A stretch of DNA of 12,837 nucleotides from Gemmatimonadota bacterium (GTDB taxonomy: Bacteria; ARS69): assembly GCA_020431545.1 (NCBI GenBank), contig JAGQIB010000054.1, positions 2,182-15,018 on the forward strand, in the 5' to 3' direction. Shown here piece after piece: positions 1-8,579 of the stretch. Positions within the stretch are counted from its first letter, which is position 1, and each line of letters starts with the position of its first letter. The notes below the pieces were generated by a model. That model saw only the letters and a list, made by a program, of their open reading frames with translations, was not told the origin of the DNA and did not search any database. Made by a program: the position numbers and the translations under genes.

Positions 1-20
1 GCTCGCCCCGGCGCCGCCCG

Positions 21-3000
21 CTAGTTCAAGGGCAGGAACCCGCCCGATCCGAGCGACGACGTCGACCCCGTGAGTCCGTGCGCGCGTTCCGCCTTCAGGT
101 CCGGCAGATCCGTGATGTTGATCCGGAAGTAGTACTGCCACTCGCGGCCGAGCAGACGTCGATCGAAGGAGAGCTCCCAGCAGTGGATCTTGCGGTGGAC
201 CGACCACCGCTGCCCGGTGTTGTCTCCCGTGCGCAGGTCGTACTGCGTGTCGAACGAGATGCTCCAGAGCTCGGAGGGGTCCCAGCGCGTACGGATGTCG
301 AGGCTCGTGGAGGGCTCGGCCCCGCGCGTCTTGCGGTACGTATGGCTCGCGTCCAGCGACCAGTCGCCGATCGAGCTGGCCAGTTTCGCGAGCGCGGCGA
401 ACGCTCCCCCGCCGCCCGCGTCGTCCTTCGCGGCGGAGCTGTCCGCCCCGGCACCGTCCGGCCCTCCGCCCGATGGCCCCACCGCACCTCCCGCGGTCGA
501 GCGGCCGGCCGAGGCGGCTCGCCGGAGCAACCCCGTGGAGATGCCCACGCGGGTCGTCACCGCCGTCGAACGCAGGCCCCACGAGTACGGGTCGTGCGCC
601 ACGGTCCACGTCTGGTTCACGGGCAGCGACGACAGCACCACGAGGCTCGACGACAGGTTGGACAGGGATTGCTGGCCGCGATCGCGCGCGAGCAGGTCGT
701 ACGCGATGGAGTTCTGGAGCGTGAACAGATCGTAGCGTCGCGGCTGCCCGTGTCGATCGAACTTCGTCTGGATGAGATTCCGCATCGCGAAGTTCAGGCT
801 GTTCGTCTTGCGCGGCGTCCCGCCGATCGACCCGAACGAGAAGAAGCGGTCGCGCTCCACGCCGAGCGAGTCCGTGTAGAAGTACTCCGAGAACTCCGGG
901 GCCCAGTTCCAGGAGGCACTCGGCGTGATGACGTGCCGGACCCCCTTCAGGGGGCCGATCGGGCGCAGGAACATGCCGTAGATGTCGGAGGTCGCGGCGA
1001 CGGACGTACGATACGTCGCGCGGAACGGGTTCCGCTCTCCGAGCCGATCCTCGTCGATCCAGGCGGCGTCGCCGGTCGCCGAAGGCGTCAGGCGGATCCA
1101 GTCCTTGAGCGGGAACGTCGTCCGGAGCGAGCCGTTGACCTCGGAGCCCACATGGCGCTCCTCCTGCTTCACGTCGTTGACCACGCTCTCCTGCCGCTCG
1201 TGCAGCGCCTGCGCGCTGAGCCCGTAGTAGACGTTCGCGAGGGAGCGCACGAAGAACGTGTCGTCGTCGTCCTCGCTCTTCTTGCGGATCGGGCGACTCG
1301 GCAGCGTGTAGTCGACCTGGGGCAGCGTCTCGCGGATGAAGCCCGTATCCAGGTTTCGGTTCTGCGTGACCTGGGCGATCAGCGACTGGTTCGACTCCCG
1401 GAACCGGTGGCTCAGGGTGATTCGCGACGAGAGGTCGCGCTGGAGTCGATCGACGTCGTCCGTGTTCTTGAAGATGTCCGCCGCGGAGACGAACGTCCCG
1501 TCGCCCGTGAGATCGGTATTCTCGCCGAGCTGCTGCTTGTGGTTGAACCGCAGCGACGTCTCCCGCCGGTTGTTCGGGGCGTCGCGGTTGTACATGAGAT
1601 TCACGGAGCCCGAGTAGCGGTACCGCAGCGCGTACCGGTTCTCCAGACGCGTCACGAGACGATCCTGCTGCGGGTAGAAGTCGAACGTGAGCTTCGCGTC
1701 GTAGTAGTCGTTCGGCGCCCAGTAGTAGCCCATGTTCCGGATGAACCGGCCCCGGCTGTCGTCCACGCCGAGCTCCAGGTTCGGCAGCAGGAAGCCGGAC
1801 TGGCGCCCCTTCTTGAGCGACGCCATGTAGTACGGAACCGCGAGGATCGGGATGTGACGCACGTAGAAGACGACGGGCTTCGCCACGACCTTGTCGCCGA
1901 GGTAGACCTTCATCTGCCTGGAAGCGAACTCGTAGTGCGGGTGCTCGAGGTCGCACGTCGTGAACCAGCCGTTGCGGATCGCGAGCTCGTCCTCGCTGAG
2001 CTTCCAGATGTCCTCGCCGCGGTACCAGGCATCCTCGAACTTCGTGCGTCCGCCCACGATCTCGCCCTGACCCGCGTCCAGGTGATAGTTCATGTCCGTG
2101 CCGCGGATCTCTCCCCCCGCGTCCTTCAGCACGGGACCGGGGTCGCCGCTCGCGGTCATCACGCCCCGGTTCGCGTCGAACTCCACGTCGCCGGACGTGA
2201 GCACCATGTCCTGGTAGTGGACCTCGGCGCCATCCTCCAGGTACATGGTCTCCGCGGCACGCTGGTAGCGGATCCGCGGCGCCTTGTACTCCACGAGCTT
2301 GCCGAGCCGCTTCAGCTCCGCGCGCGGAGCGCCCTCGTCCGTCCCGGCGGGCAACCGGTACTCGCCGTCGGCGGCGCCGAGCACGAGCACGGAATCCACC
2401 TCCGAGTCGGAGAACCACACGTGCAGCGTGTCGCCGCGGACGTCGTTCCACTCGCTGAGATCGCCCGTCTCCTCGCTCGGGAAGAACTTGCTGCGGCCGG
2501 AGCCGATCACGTCCACGGACACGATCACGTCGTCCACCACGAGGATGTCGATCTGATCCCCGAACAGGAGGTTCTCCCGGGGCAGCTGCTCGGACGGGAC
2601 GCGCAGCCACTCGGGGCGGTCGTCCTCGGTCGCGGCGGAGTCGGCGGGCGCCGGAGCATCGCCGGCGGCCGGTGCGGTCGGCGGCGACGGGGAGGCCGAT
2701 GCCGCGAGCGCGGTCTCCACCGCCTCCCGCGCGGTGGCGGAATCGGGGGGCGCCGCGATCTCCGGGAGGGGGCCGGGGACAGGGCCCAAGGGCGCCGCCG
2801 CCGAATCCCCCGTGGCCGAGCTGTCGGCGAGCGATGCGAGGAGTGAATCGGCGCGACCCTGTTGCTTCACCCGCGCGGTCTCCAGCGTTTCGAGCAGCGG
2901 ACCCGCATCCGGGGGCGCCGGGCGTTCGCGGGTGGACACGAGGCGGTTCGCGACGCTCGCGTGCCCCTTCACCCGGATCACGCGCCGGCCGCCCGGCCGT

Positions 3001-3890
3001 GAGTCGAGCTCGATCCGATCGCCGGAGATCGTGGTGGCTCCGTCCACGAGCGTGGGGGACTCGGTGAGCACCACGCGCTCGTCGTTCCGCCAGTACTGCA
3101 ACACGCCGGACGTGCCTTCCATCGTGCCGCGCACGATCCGGACGTCCTCGCGGGCGACCGCGCTCCGGGCGACGGGATCCCAGGTCAGGGTCTCCGCCGT
3201 GATCCGGACGTCCACTCCGCCCTCGTCCAGGAAGTCCGCGGACGGCGATCCGGTCGCGGTCGCGAGCCCGCGCGCGCGGTCGTAGCGCATGCTCTCGCCG
3301 CGGACGATCGCGCCCGACTCGTCGTCCACCAGCCGCGCGTTGCCCACGGCCCAGAAGCGATCCTGCGCCGCGTCCCAGGTGACGGACTCGGCGTCGAGCG
3401 TGCCGGTGGTGTCGGCGGCGGACACGCGCCCCGTCAGCTCGAAACGATCCTCGCGCCGCCACCAGAAGGCGTCGTCCGCGACGAGCGTGCCGCTCGGGCG
3501 CTCGAGATAGATGCCGTTCGGGAAACGCGCCAGTCCCTGGTCGCGTTCGTAGTACGCCGCGGGGCCGCGCGCGATCGTGGAGTCCTGCTCCATGCGCACG
3601 TTGCCCTGCAGCAAGGCGCGGCGGGTCCCGCCGAAGTACGTCGCGCGGTCCCCGGTGGCGACGAGGTCGCCGTGCACGATGACCACGTCGTCCACGAAGC
3701 CGAGAACGTTCGCGCCGTCCGCGCCGCGCTCCACGAACGACGACGTGGCCGTGACGTCCCACGGCTCGTCCGCCGCGGGGTCCTCCCGTCCGTCGGCCGC
3801 GAGGAGGCCGGGCGCCGAGAGAACGAGAAGAAGCGGGCGCACGTGCGCGGCGAACACCGCGCGGCGGCGCCGGGAAGAATCAGGTCGCAA
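21..3890 (-). CDS. lptD: LPS-assembly outer-membrane protein LptD, unusually long (1289 aa)
   Basis: LptD is the outer-membrane beta-barrel that inserts lipopolysaccharide into the outer leaflet. The N-terminus looks like a signal peptide: a basic run at residues 7-10, hydrophobic residues 20-31, and a likely cut near Ala31/Ala32. Residues 45-315 hold OstA/LptA-like beta repeats. Residues 320-430 are a Pro/Ala/Ser-rich linker. Residues 440-640 hold a second OstA-like block. The barrel entry carries WFTTCDLEHPHYEF (642-655) and a PILAVPYY segment (681-688), both typical of LptD. The C-terminus has HCWELSF (1236-1242) followed by amphipathic strands. There are only two cysteines, C646 and C1237. 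A Gly/Ala/Ser-rich insert lies at about 1124-1165. Usual family length is roughly 750-950 residues. The chosen start is TTG at 3890, overlapping the ABC ATPase gene by 11 bases with no clear Shine-Dalgarno. GTG at 3857 is a reasonable alternative that keeps the hydrophobic segment. The product is confident; the start is not. Confidence 0.93.
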   Translation of the reverse strand: MRPDSSRRRRAVFAAHVRPLLLVLSAPGLLAADGREDPAADEPWDVTATSSFVERGADGANVLGFVDDVVIVHGDLVATGDRATYFGGTRRALLQGNVRMEQDSTIARGPAAYYERDQGLARFPNGIYLERPSGTLVADDAFWWRREDRFELTGRVSAADTTGTLDAESVTWDAAQDRFWAVGNARLVDDESGAIVRGESMRYDRARGLATATGSPSADFLDEGGVDVRITAETLTWDPVARSAVAREDVRIVRGTMEGTSGVLQYWRNDERVVLTESPTLVDGATTISGDRIELDSRPGGRRVIRVKGHASVANRLVSTRERPAPPDAGPLLETLETARVKQQGRADSLLASLADSSATGDSAAAPLGPVPGPLPEIAAPPDSATAREAVETALAASASPSPPTAPAAGDAPAPADSAATEDDRPEWLRVPSEQLPRENLLFGDQIDILVVDDVIVSVDVIGSGRSKFFPSEETGDLSEWNDVRGDTLHVWFSDSEVDSVLVLGAADGEYRLPAGTDEGAPRAELKRLGKLVEYKAPRIRYQRAAETMYLEDGAEVHYQDMVLTSGDVEFDANRGVMTASGDPGPVLKDAGGEIRGTDMNYHLDAGQGEIVGGRTKFEDAWYRGEDIWKLSEDELAIRNGWFTTCDLEHPHYEFASRQMKVYLGDKVVAKPVVFYVRHIPILAVPYYMASLKKGRQSGFLLPNLELGVDDSRGRFIRNMGYYWAPNDYYDAKLTFDFYPQQDRLVTRLENRYALRYRYSGSVNLMYNRDAPNNRRETSLRFNHKQQLGENTDLTGDGTFVSAADIFKNTDDVDRLQRDLSSRITLSHRFRESNQSLIAQVTQNRNLDTGFIRETLPQVDYTLPSRPIRKKSEDDDDTFFVRSLANVYYGLSAQALHERQESVVNDVKQEERHVGSEVNGSLRTTFPLKDWIRLTPSATGDAAWIDEDRLGERNPFRATYRTSVAATSDIYGMFLRPIGPLKGVRHVITPSASWNWAPEFSEYFYTDSLGVERDRFFSFGSIGGTPRKTNSLNFAMRNLIQTKFDRHGQPRRYDLFTLQNSIAYDLLARDRGQQSLSNLSSSLVVLSSLPVNQTWTVAHDPYSWGLRSTAVTTRVGISTGLLRRAASAGRSTAGGAVGPSGGGPDGAGADSSAAKDDAGGGGAFAALAKLASSIGDWSLDASHTYRKTRGAEPSTSLDIRTRWDPSELWSISFDTQYDLRTGDNTGQRWSVHRKIHCWELSFDRRLLGREWQYYFRINITDLPDLKAERAHGLTGSTSSLGSGGFLPLN

Positions 3891-4971
3891 CGCCGGTCAC
3901 GGAAGGGGACAGTCGGTCACCCGAGGCACCGTCGAAGAAGTGCAGGCGCGACGGATCGAACGTGAGGCGCACCGTCTGGCCCGGATGAATCTCTTCCTCG
4001 GTATTCAGTCGCGCCACGAGACGGTGTCCCGCCACGTCGGCGTGAAGGTAGACCTCGCTGCCGAGGGGCTCGACGAGCTCGGCCTTCGCGGAAAGCACGG
4101 GGGCATCGGACTCGCCCGCGAGTCGCAGGCTCTCGGGACGCAGACCCAGGGTCACGCTCTCCGGCACGTCGAACCCGAGGTCGCGCGGAAGCTCGATCCG
4201 GAGCTCGCCCGAGCGGAACGAGCCGTCTTCGTAGCGGCCGTCGAACAGGTTCATGGCGGGGCTGCCGATGAAACCGGCGACGAAGCGGTTGGAGGGGCGC
4301 CGGTACAGCTCGAGCGGCGCTTCGATCTGCTGCACCAGACCATCCTTCATCAGGGTGATCCGCGTGCCCATGGTCATCGCCTCGACCTGGTCGTGGGTCA
4401 CGTAGATCATCGTGGCCCCGAGGCGCTGGTGCAGCCGGGAGATCTCGGCGCGCATCTGCACGCGGAGCTTCGCGTCCAGATTCGAGAGGGGCTCGTCGAA
4501 CAGGAATACCTTCGGCTTGCGCACGATCGCACGCCCCACCGCCACGCGCTGACGCTGGCCGCCCGAGAGCGCCTTGGGCTTTCGCTCGAGGAGCTCCTCG
4601 AGGCCGAGGATCGCCGCGGCCTCGCGCACGCGCTCGTCGATCTCATTCTTGTCGTACTTCCGCATCTTGAGACCGAACGCCATGTTGTCGTACACGGTCA
4701 TGTGCGGGTACAGCGCATAGTTCTGGAAGACCATCGCGATGTCGCGATCCTTCGGCGCGACGTCGTTGACCACGCGACCGTCGATCAGGATCTCGCCCCG
4801 CGAGATGTCCTCGAGGCCGGCGACCATGCGCAACGTGGTGGACTTGCCGCAGCCCGAAGGGCCCACGATCACCATGAACTCGCCCGACTCGATCGTGAAG
4901 TCGGCGTCGCGCACCGCGGCGACGTCTCCGGGATAGATCTTCCAGACCTTGCGGAACTCGACCTTCGCCAT
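3880..4971 (-). CDS. MalK/UgpC-type ABC transporter ATP-binding protein
   Basis: This is the cytoplasmic ATPase of a carbohydrate-type (CUT1) ABC importer, 363 residues, a normal length for the MalK/UgpC/MsmK group. Visible motifs are Walker A GPSGCGKST (37-45), the Q-loop Gln83, signature LSGGQ (135-139), Walker B VFLFDEP (155-161, catalytic Glu160), D-loop SNLD (163-166) and switch His193. Residues 235-346 form the C-terminal OB/TOBE region, with GLRPESL at 276-282. That region separates it from LptB-type ATPases. The start is ATG at 4971, with GAGGAG at 4980-4975 just upstream. No permease or substrate-binding protein is encoded in the window, so it may serve permeases encoded elsewhere, as MsmK does. 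The substrate cannot be read from the sequence. The 3' end overlaps the proposed lptD start, and folC lies 17 bases upstream. Confidence 0.93.
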   Translation of the reverse strand: MAKVEFRKVWKIYPGDVAAVRDADFTIESGEFMVIVGPSGCGKSTTLRMVAGLEDISRGEILIDGRVVNDVAPKDRDIAMVFQNYALYPHMTVYDNMAFGLKMRKYDKNEIDERVREAAAILGLEELLERKPKALSGGQRQRVAVGRAIVRKPKVFLFDEPLSNLDAKLRVQMRAEISRLHQRLGATMIYVTHDQVEAMTMGTRITLMKDGLVQQIEAPLELYRRPSNRFVAGFIGSPAMNLFDGRYEDGSFRSGELRIELPRDLGFDVPESVTLGLRPESLRLAGESDAPVLSAKAELVEPLGSEVYLHADVAGHRLVARLNTEEEIHPGQTVRLTFDPSRLHFFDGASGDRLSPSVTGVAT

Positions 4972-4988
4972 GCTCTCCTCGCGCTGCT

Positions 4989-6335
4989 CTACTCTACCCG
5001 CGAGCCGGCGCGGGGTTTCGGGGCGTCCACCCGGTCGCCGAAGGCGCGCATCGCCGCCCCGACCGTGAACAGGGATCCGGTGACGAAGACCGTCCCCGGT
5101 CCGCTACGCATCTCGGCGGCGACCTCGCACGCCTCGGCCACCGTCTCCACCGCCGACGCCTCGATGCCCGCCGCCCGCAACGCCTCCGCCGTTTCGGCCG
5201 CAGGCCGCGCCCGGACCGGATGCGGGGGCGTCGCGGTCACGGCGCGCCGGAAGTGTCGCGCCAGCCGCTTCGCCATTCCGGCGAGGTCCTTGTCGCCGAG
5301 CACGCCGATCACGAGCACGGATCCCTCGGGCACGCCGAGCTCGTCGAGCGCATCCGAGAGCGCCTCGGCGCCCGCGTCGTTGTGGGCCACATCGTAGACG
5401 CGGACCGGCGATCCTTCCACCCGTTGCAGACGGCCCGGCCAGTGCGTGTCCTCGAGCCCCGCCAGGAGATCGTCCAGCGCCTCGGGGCGCGGGTCGAACG
5501 CGTGGGCGGCCGCGACCGCCACCCGGAGATTCCGGATCTGGTGGCGACCCGGCAGGGGAAGCCGGGCGTACCGCTCGCGGTGTCCCCCCACGCGGACGGC
5601 GAGCTCCAGGCCCTCCCAGGACGAGGAGAGGACCCGGACCCGGACCTCCTCCCCGGCCCGCCGGATCGGCGCCCCGCGCGCGGTGGCCACGGCTTCGATC
5701 ACCTGCGACGCCTCCGCCGCCATCTCCCCGACCACGACGGGCACGGAGGGCTTGATGATCCCGGCCTTCTCCCCGGCGATGGAAGGCAGGTCCGGCCCCA
5801 GCGTCTTCACGTGATCGAGATCGATCGACGTGATCGCGGTGACGGTCGGGAAGCAGACGTTCGTCGCGTCGAGGCGGCCGCCGAGCCCGGTCTCGAGGAC
5901 GGCGACCTCGACGCCCTCGTGGCGGAAGTGCTCGAACGCGAGCGCCGTGGTCACCTCGAAGAACGAGCCCGCGAGCGCACCGTAGTCCCCGCGCGGCGAC
6001 GCCGCCTGGTCGGGGTCGGCGCCCGCCGCCGCGAGACGCGCGAGGATCGGCGCGGCTTCGTCTTCGCGAATCGGAGTTCCGTTCACGCGAATGCGCTCCG
6101 AGAAATGCACGAGGTGCGGCGACGTCAACAGCCCCGTCCGCCAGCCCGCGCGAGCGAGCATGGCCGCGAGCATCGCGCACACGGACCCCTTGCCGTTCGT
6201 CCCCGCCACGTGGACCGCCGGCCAGTCCCGCTCCGGATGGTCGAGGCGATCGAGCAGACGCGTGACCTGCCAGAGCCCGAGCTCCACGCTCTGCCCCTGC
6301 AGCGAGAACAGCTGATCGAAGATCGAGTCCGACAT
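4989..6335 (-). CDS. folC: Folylpolyglutamate synthase / dihydrofolate synthase
   Basis: FolC is an ATP-dependent Mur-ligase-family enzyme in the cytoplasm. It adds glutamate to dihydropteroate and/or to folates. The protein has 448 residues, normal for the family. Motifs include the P-loop GTNGKGSV (45-52), TSPHL (71-75), the strongly conserved LETGLGGRLDATNV (147-160), HVKTLG (175-180) and EKAGIIKP (189-196). The C-terminal domain has DVAHN (315-319) and GDKD (347-350), followed by a TGSLFTVG stretch at 419-426. The start is ATG at 6335, 13 bases after the accD stop, with only a weak Shine-Dalgarno. The accD-folC order is common in bacteria. Whether it carries both activities cannot be decided from sequence alone, but a single bifunctional FolC is the usual case. 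Confidence 0.95.
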   Translation of the reverse strand: MSDSIFDQLFSLQGQSVELGLWQVTRLLDRLDHPERDWPAVHVAGTNGKGSVCAMLAAMLARAGWRTGLLTSPHLVHFSERIRVNGTPIREDEAAPILARLAAAGADPDQAASPRGDYGALAGSFFEVTTALAFEHFRHEGVEVAVLETGLGGRLDATNVCFPTVTAITSIDLDHVKTLGPDLPSIAGEKAGIIKPSVPVVVGEMAAEASQVIEAVATARGAPIRRAGEEVRVRVLSSSWEGLELAVRVGGHRERYARLPLPGRHQIRNLRVAVAAAHAFDPRPEALDDLLAGLEDTHWPGRLQRVEGSPVRVYDVAHNDAGAEALSDALDELGVPEGSVLVIGVLGDKDLAGMAKRLARHFRRAVTATPPHPVRARPAAETAEALRAAGIEASAVETVAEACEVAAEMRSGPGTVFVTGSLFTVGAAMRAFGDRVDAPKPRAGSRVE

Positions 6336-6348
6336 GCGCGGCGGAATC

Positions 6349-7233
6349 TCAGTCGTCCCGGCGACGACGCGGCGCCGGCGGCGACATCTCCGCCTCGCCG
6401 AAGAACTGGAGCAGGCCGGCCACGGTGTCGCGCAGGTCGCGGCGCGGCACCACGCGGTCCACGAATCCGTGCTCCTCCAGGAACTCCGAGCGCTGGAACC
6501 CTTCCGGCAGTTCCTGGTTGATCGTCTCCCGGATCACGCGCGGGCCGGCGAAACCGATCAGCGCCTTGGGCTCCGCGAGGATCACGTCGCCGAGGGAGGC
6601 GAAGCTCGCGGTGACGCCGCCCGTGGTCGGATGCGTGAGGATCGAGATGTGCGGCTGGCCGACCTCGGCGAGACGCGCGAGCGCCGCCGACGTCTTGGCC
6701 ATCTGCATGAGCGAAAGGATTCCCTCCTGCATGCGCGCGCCGCCCGAAGCGGACAGCGTGATCACCGGTCGCCGTTCGTCCGCCGCGCGCATCGTGACGC
6801 GCGCGATGCGCTCGCCGACGACCGAGCCCATGCTCCCGCCCATGTACCCGAAGTCCAGGAACGCGATCGACGTCGGCATCCCGGCCACGGTCCCGCGTCC
6901 GGCCACGATCGCGTCGTTCAGGCCCGTCTTCTTGCGCGCGGCGGCGATGCGGTCCGGGTAGCGCTGCGAGTCGCGGAACTGAAGCGGATCGGCGGGCGCG
7001 AGCTCCGCGTCCTCCTCCACGAAGCTCCCCTCGTCCACGAGCAGGTTCAGGTAGTCGCGACTCCGGATGCGGAAGTGGTAGCCGCACTTCTGGCACACGA
7101 AGAACGAACGCTCGAGCTCGGGCCGGTACAGGATCTCCGCGCAGGCGTCGCACTTGAGCCACACGCCCTCCGGCGTGTCCTTCTTCTCGGAGTGGGCCTT
7201 GATGCCCTTCTTGCCGCGTCTGAACCAGGACAT
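6349..7233 (-). CDS. accD: Acetyl-CoA carboxylase carboxyltransferase, beta subunit
   Basis: AccD pairs with AccA to transfer the carboxyl group from biotin to acetyl-CoA, making malonyl-CoA for fatty acid synthesis in the cytoplasm. The protein has 294 residues, a standard length. The N-terminal zinc ribbon has four cysteines (C28, C31, C47, C50) in two CxxC pairs. The crotonase-fold carboxyltransferase domain shows SGGARMQEG (163-171), GGVTASFASLGD (205-216) and GFAGPRVIRET (227-237). The start is ATG at 7233, preceded by GAGGAG (7245-7240) with a six-base spacer. That ribosome-binding site lies inside the end of the purine phosphorylase gene, whose stop is two bases upstream, so the two are probably translationally coupled. 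accA is not in this window. Confidence 0.97.
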   Translation of the reverse strand: MSWFRRGKKGIKAHSEKKDTPEGVWLKCDACAEILYRPELERSFFVCQKCGYHFRIRSRDYLNLLVDEGSFVEEDAELAPADPLQFRDSQRYPDRIAAARKKTGLNDAIVAGRGTVAGMPTSIAFLDFGYMGGSMGSVVGERIARVTMRAADERRPVITLSASGGARMQEGILSLMQMAKTSAALARLAEVGQPHISILTHPTTGGVTASFASLGDVILAEPKALIGFAGPRVIRETINQELPEGFQRSEFLEEHGFVDRVVPRRDLRDTVAGLLQFFGEAEMSPPAPRRRRDD

Positions 7234-7235
7234 GA

Positions 7236-8090
7236 TCAGCTCCTCGACGATGGACGGGGCGCGACGTGCCGCGCCGCCTCGAACCGGGCCAGCACGGCGG
7301 CGAGCAGCTCGGAGAACCGCCCCTTGCGCTCCTCCATCACCTCGATGACTTCCTCGTGATTCACGGAACGACCGGGCACGACGCCCGGCGCCATGTTCGT
7401 GACGCACGCGAATCCCACGGCTTCCATCCCGAGGGCGGCGGCCGCCGTCAGCTCCGGCGCGGTCGACATCGACACGACGTCGCCGCCGAACGTCCGGACC
7501 ATGCGCACCTCGGCCGGCGTCTCGTAGGTCGGCCCCTTGGAGCTGAACAGCACTCCCTTGCGCAGCGGAATCGCCGCGGCCTCCGCGGCGGCTTCCGCTT
7601 CGCGCACGAGGCGATCCGACGGTCGCGGCTGCACGCCCCGCACGTCGCCGGCCCCGCGCAGCGGATCCTCGAGCATGAAGTTCACGAAGTCGTGGACGAG
7701 CACGAGATCGCCGACGCGATACGCGGGATTCACGCCTCCCGCCGCACACGTGACCACGAGCTCGCGCACGCCGAGTCCGCGCAGGACGTCGATCGTCGCG
7801 GCGATCGCGCGGAGCGGATGTCCTTCGTAGCGGTGGAGTCGCCCCTGCATCGCGAGGAAGTCGTGCCCGCCGGAGCGCCCGCGCACGAGGCGGCCGGCGT
7901 GTCCCGCCACGGTGCTGCGCCCGAAACCCGGAATCTCCTCGTAGGGACAGGCGGCCGTGACCTCGCCCGAGTCCACGAAGTGACCCCAGCCGGACCCCAG
8001 CACGAAGCCCACCGCCGGTCCCGCGAACCCGCGCTCGCGCAGGAACTCGACGGCGGCGGCGTTGCCGAGCAGCGTCGCCGCGTCAACCAA
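7236..8090 (-). CDS. Purine nucleoside phosphorylase (trimeric, PNP-I type)
   Basis: This enzyme cleaves purine (deoxy)nucleosides with phosphate to free base plus (deoxy)ribose-1-phosphate, for purine salvage. From a TTG start it has 284 residues, matching the trimeric family. Phosphate-site motifs are LGSGWG (31-36, Ser33), AGHAG around His64, and GRLHRYEGH (83-91, Arg84 and His86). The nucleoside site shows TCAAGGVNP (114-122), KGPTYETPAE (185-194, Glu190), MST (208-210), Asn232 in VTNMAPG and His245. The Glu and Asn are those that favour 6-oxopurines (guanosine/inosine) in the family, so that preference is inferred. TTG at 8090 was chosen because GGAG lies seven bases upstream and the resulting N-terminus fits the family. 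It overlaps the rimI stop by eight bases. An ATG at 8138 would lie deep inside rimI. Confidence 0.92.
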   Translation of the reverse strand: MVDAATLLGNAAAVEFLRERGFAGPAVGFVLGSGWGHFVDSGEVTAACPYEEIPGFGRSTVAGHAGRLVRGRSGGHDFLAMQGRLHRYEGHPLRAIAATIDVLRGLGVRELVVTCAAGGVNPAYRVGDLVLVHDFVNFMLEDPLRGAGDVRGVQPRPSDRLVREAEAAAEAAAIPLRKGVLFSSKGPTYETPAEVRMVRTFGGDVVSMSTAPELTAAAALGMEAVGFACVTNMAPGVVPGRSVNHEEVIEVMEERKGRFSELLAAVLARFEAARHVAPRPSSRS

Positions 8091-8571
8091 CGCGCCGCTC
8101 CGGCCGACGTTCCAGCGTGCACGCGAGCACCCACGCATCTTCCCGATCGTTCGCGTAGTAGCGCTTGCGCACGGCGATCTTCTCGAATCCGAAGCGCTCG
8201 TACAGCGCGAGCGCGCGGACGTTCGAGGGACGCACCTCCAGCGTCGCCCACACCATGCCGCGTCGTCGCCCCTCCTCGAGGACGTGCGTCAGCAGCGACG
8301 CGCCGAGTCCGCGCCCCTGCTCGTCCGGCGACACGGCCACGTTGCCGATGTGGATCTCGTCGACCACGAACCACACCACCGCGTAGGCGACGAGGTCCGA
8401 GCCGTCGCGCATCACGACGGGATAGCCGATGTCGGGCTTGCGCTCGACCTCGGCGAGAAACGAATCCGCGGACCACGGATCGGGAAACACGCGGGCCTCG
8501 AGCGCGGCCACTTCCGCCACGTCGGCGATCGTCATGCGCTTGAAACGGGGACGGGGCGCGCGGGCGCGCAC
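8083..8571 (-). CDS. rimI: Ribosomal-protein-S18-alanine N-acetyltransferase-like GNAT protein
   Basis: RimI is a cytoplasmic GNAT enzyme that acetylates the N-terminal alanine of ribosomal protein S18. From GTG at 8571 the protein has 162 residues. The acetyl-CoA pyrophosphate-binding motif is QGRGLG (85-90), following the beta-4 strand HIGNVAVSP (74-82). The RimI-style C-terminal part has EVRPSNVRALALYERFGF (112-129, Asn117 and Tyr124) and RKRYYANDREDA (135-146). The position straight after tsaB supports RimI over a generic GNAT, because tsaB-rimI linkage is widespread. GTG was chosen because GGGAGG lies eight bases upstream and because the internal ATG at 8535 would remove the first strand. 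The gap to tsaB is 16 bases. The true substrate is inferred from family and context. Confidence 0.86.
   Translation of the reverse strand: MRARAPRPRFKRMTIADVAEVAALEARVFPDPWSADSFLAEVERKPDIGYPVVMRDGSDLVAYAVVWFVVDEIHIGNVAVSPDEQGRGLGASLLTHVLEEGRRRGMVWATLEVRPSNVRALALYERFGFEKIAVRKRYYANDREDAWVLACTLERRPERRVG
8098..8101 (-). promoter_or_regulatory. Ribosome-binding site of the purine nucleoside phosphorylase gene
   Basis: GGAG on the minus strand, seven bases before TTG at 8090, inside the 3' end of rimI. It supports the TTG start and coupled translation with rimI. Confidence 0.5.
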
Positions 8572-8579
8572 CGACGACG

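Noticed and set aside
1..20. A possible terminator after lptD
   Set aside because: Only 20 bases remain, with a short GC palindrome and no T tract on the sense strand; the gene end is too near the window edge to judge.
78..2846. A very long plus-strand open frame (922 codons) antisense to lptD
   Set aside because: It mirrors lptD codon structure in GC-rich DNA, is rich in Arg/Val/Glu/His with no domain motif, and lies opposite an unmistakable LptD.
3880..4971. The ABC ATPase as LptB, because it adjoins lptD
   Set aside because: It has a C-terminal OB/TOBE region and MalK-type length (363 aa); LptB is about 240 aa without that domain.
3577..5397. A 606-codon plus-strand frame across the lptD start, the ABC ATPase and folC
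   Set aside because: It spans three well-supported opposite-strand genes and has low-complexity composition with no recognisable motif.
7236..8138. Longer purine phosphorylase starting at ATG 8138
   Set aside because: It would overlap rimI by 56 bases with an Arg-rich extension unlike the family; TTG 8090 fits better.
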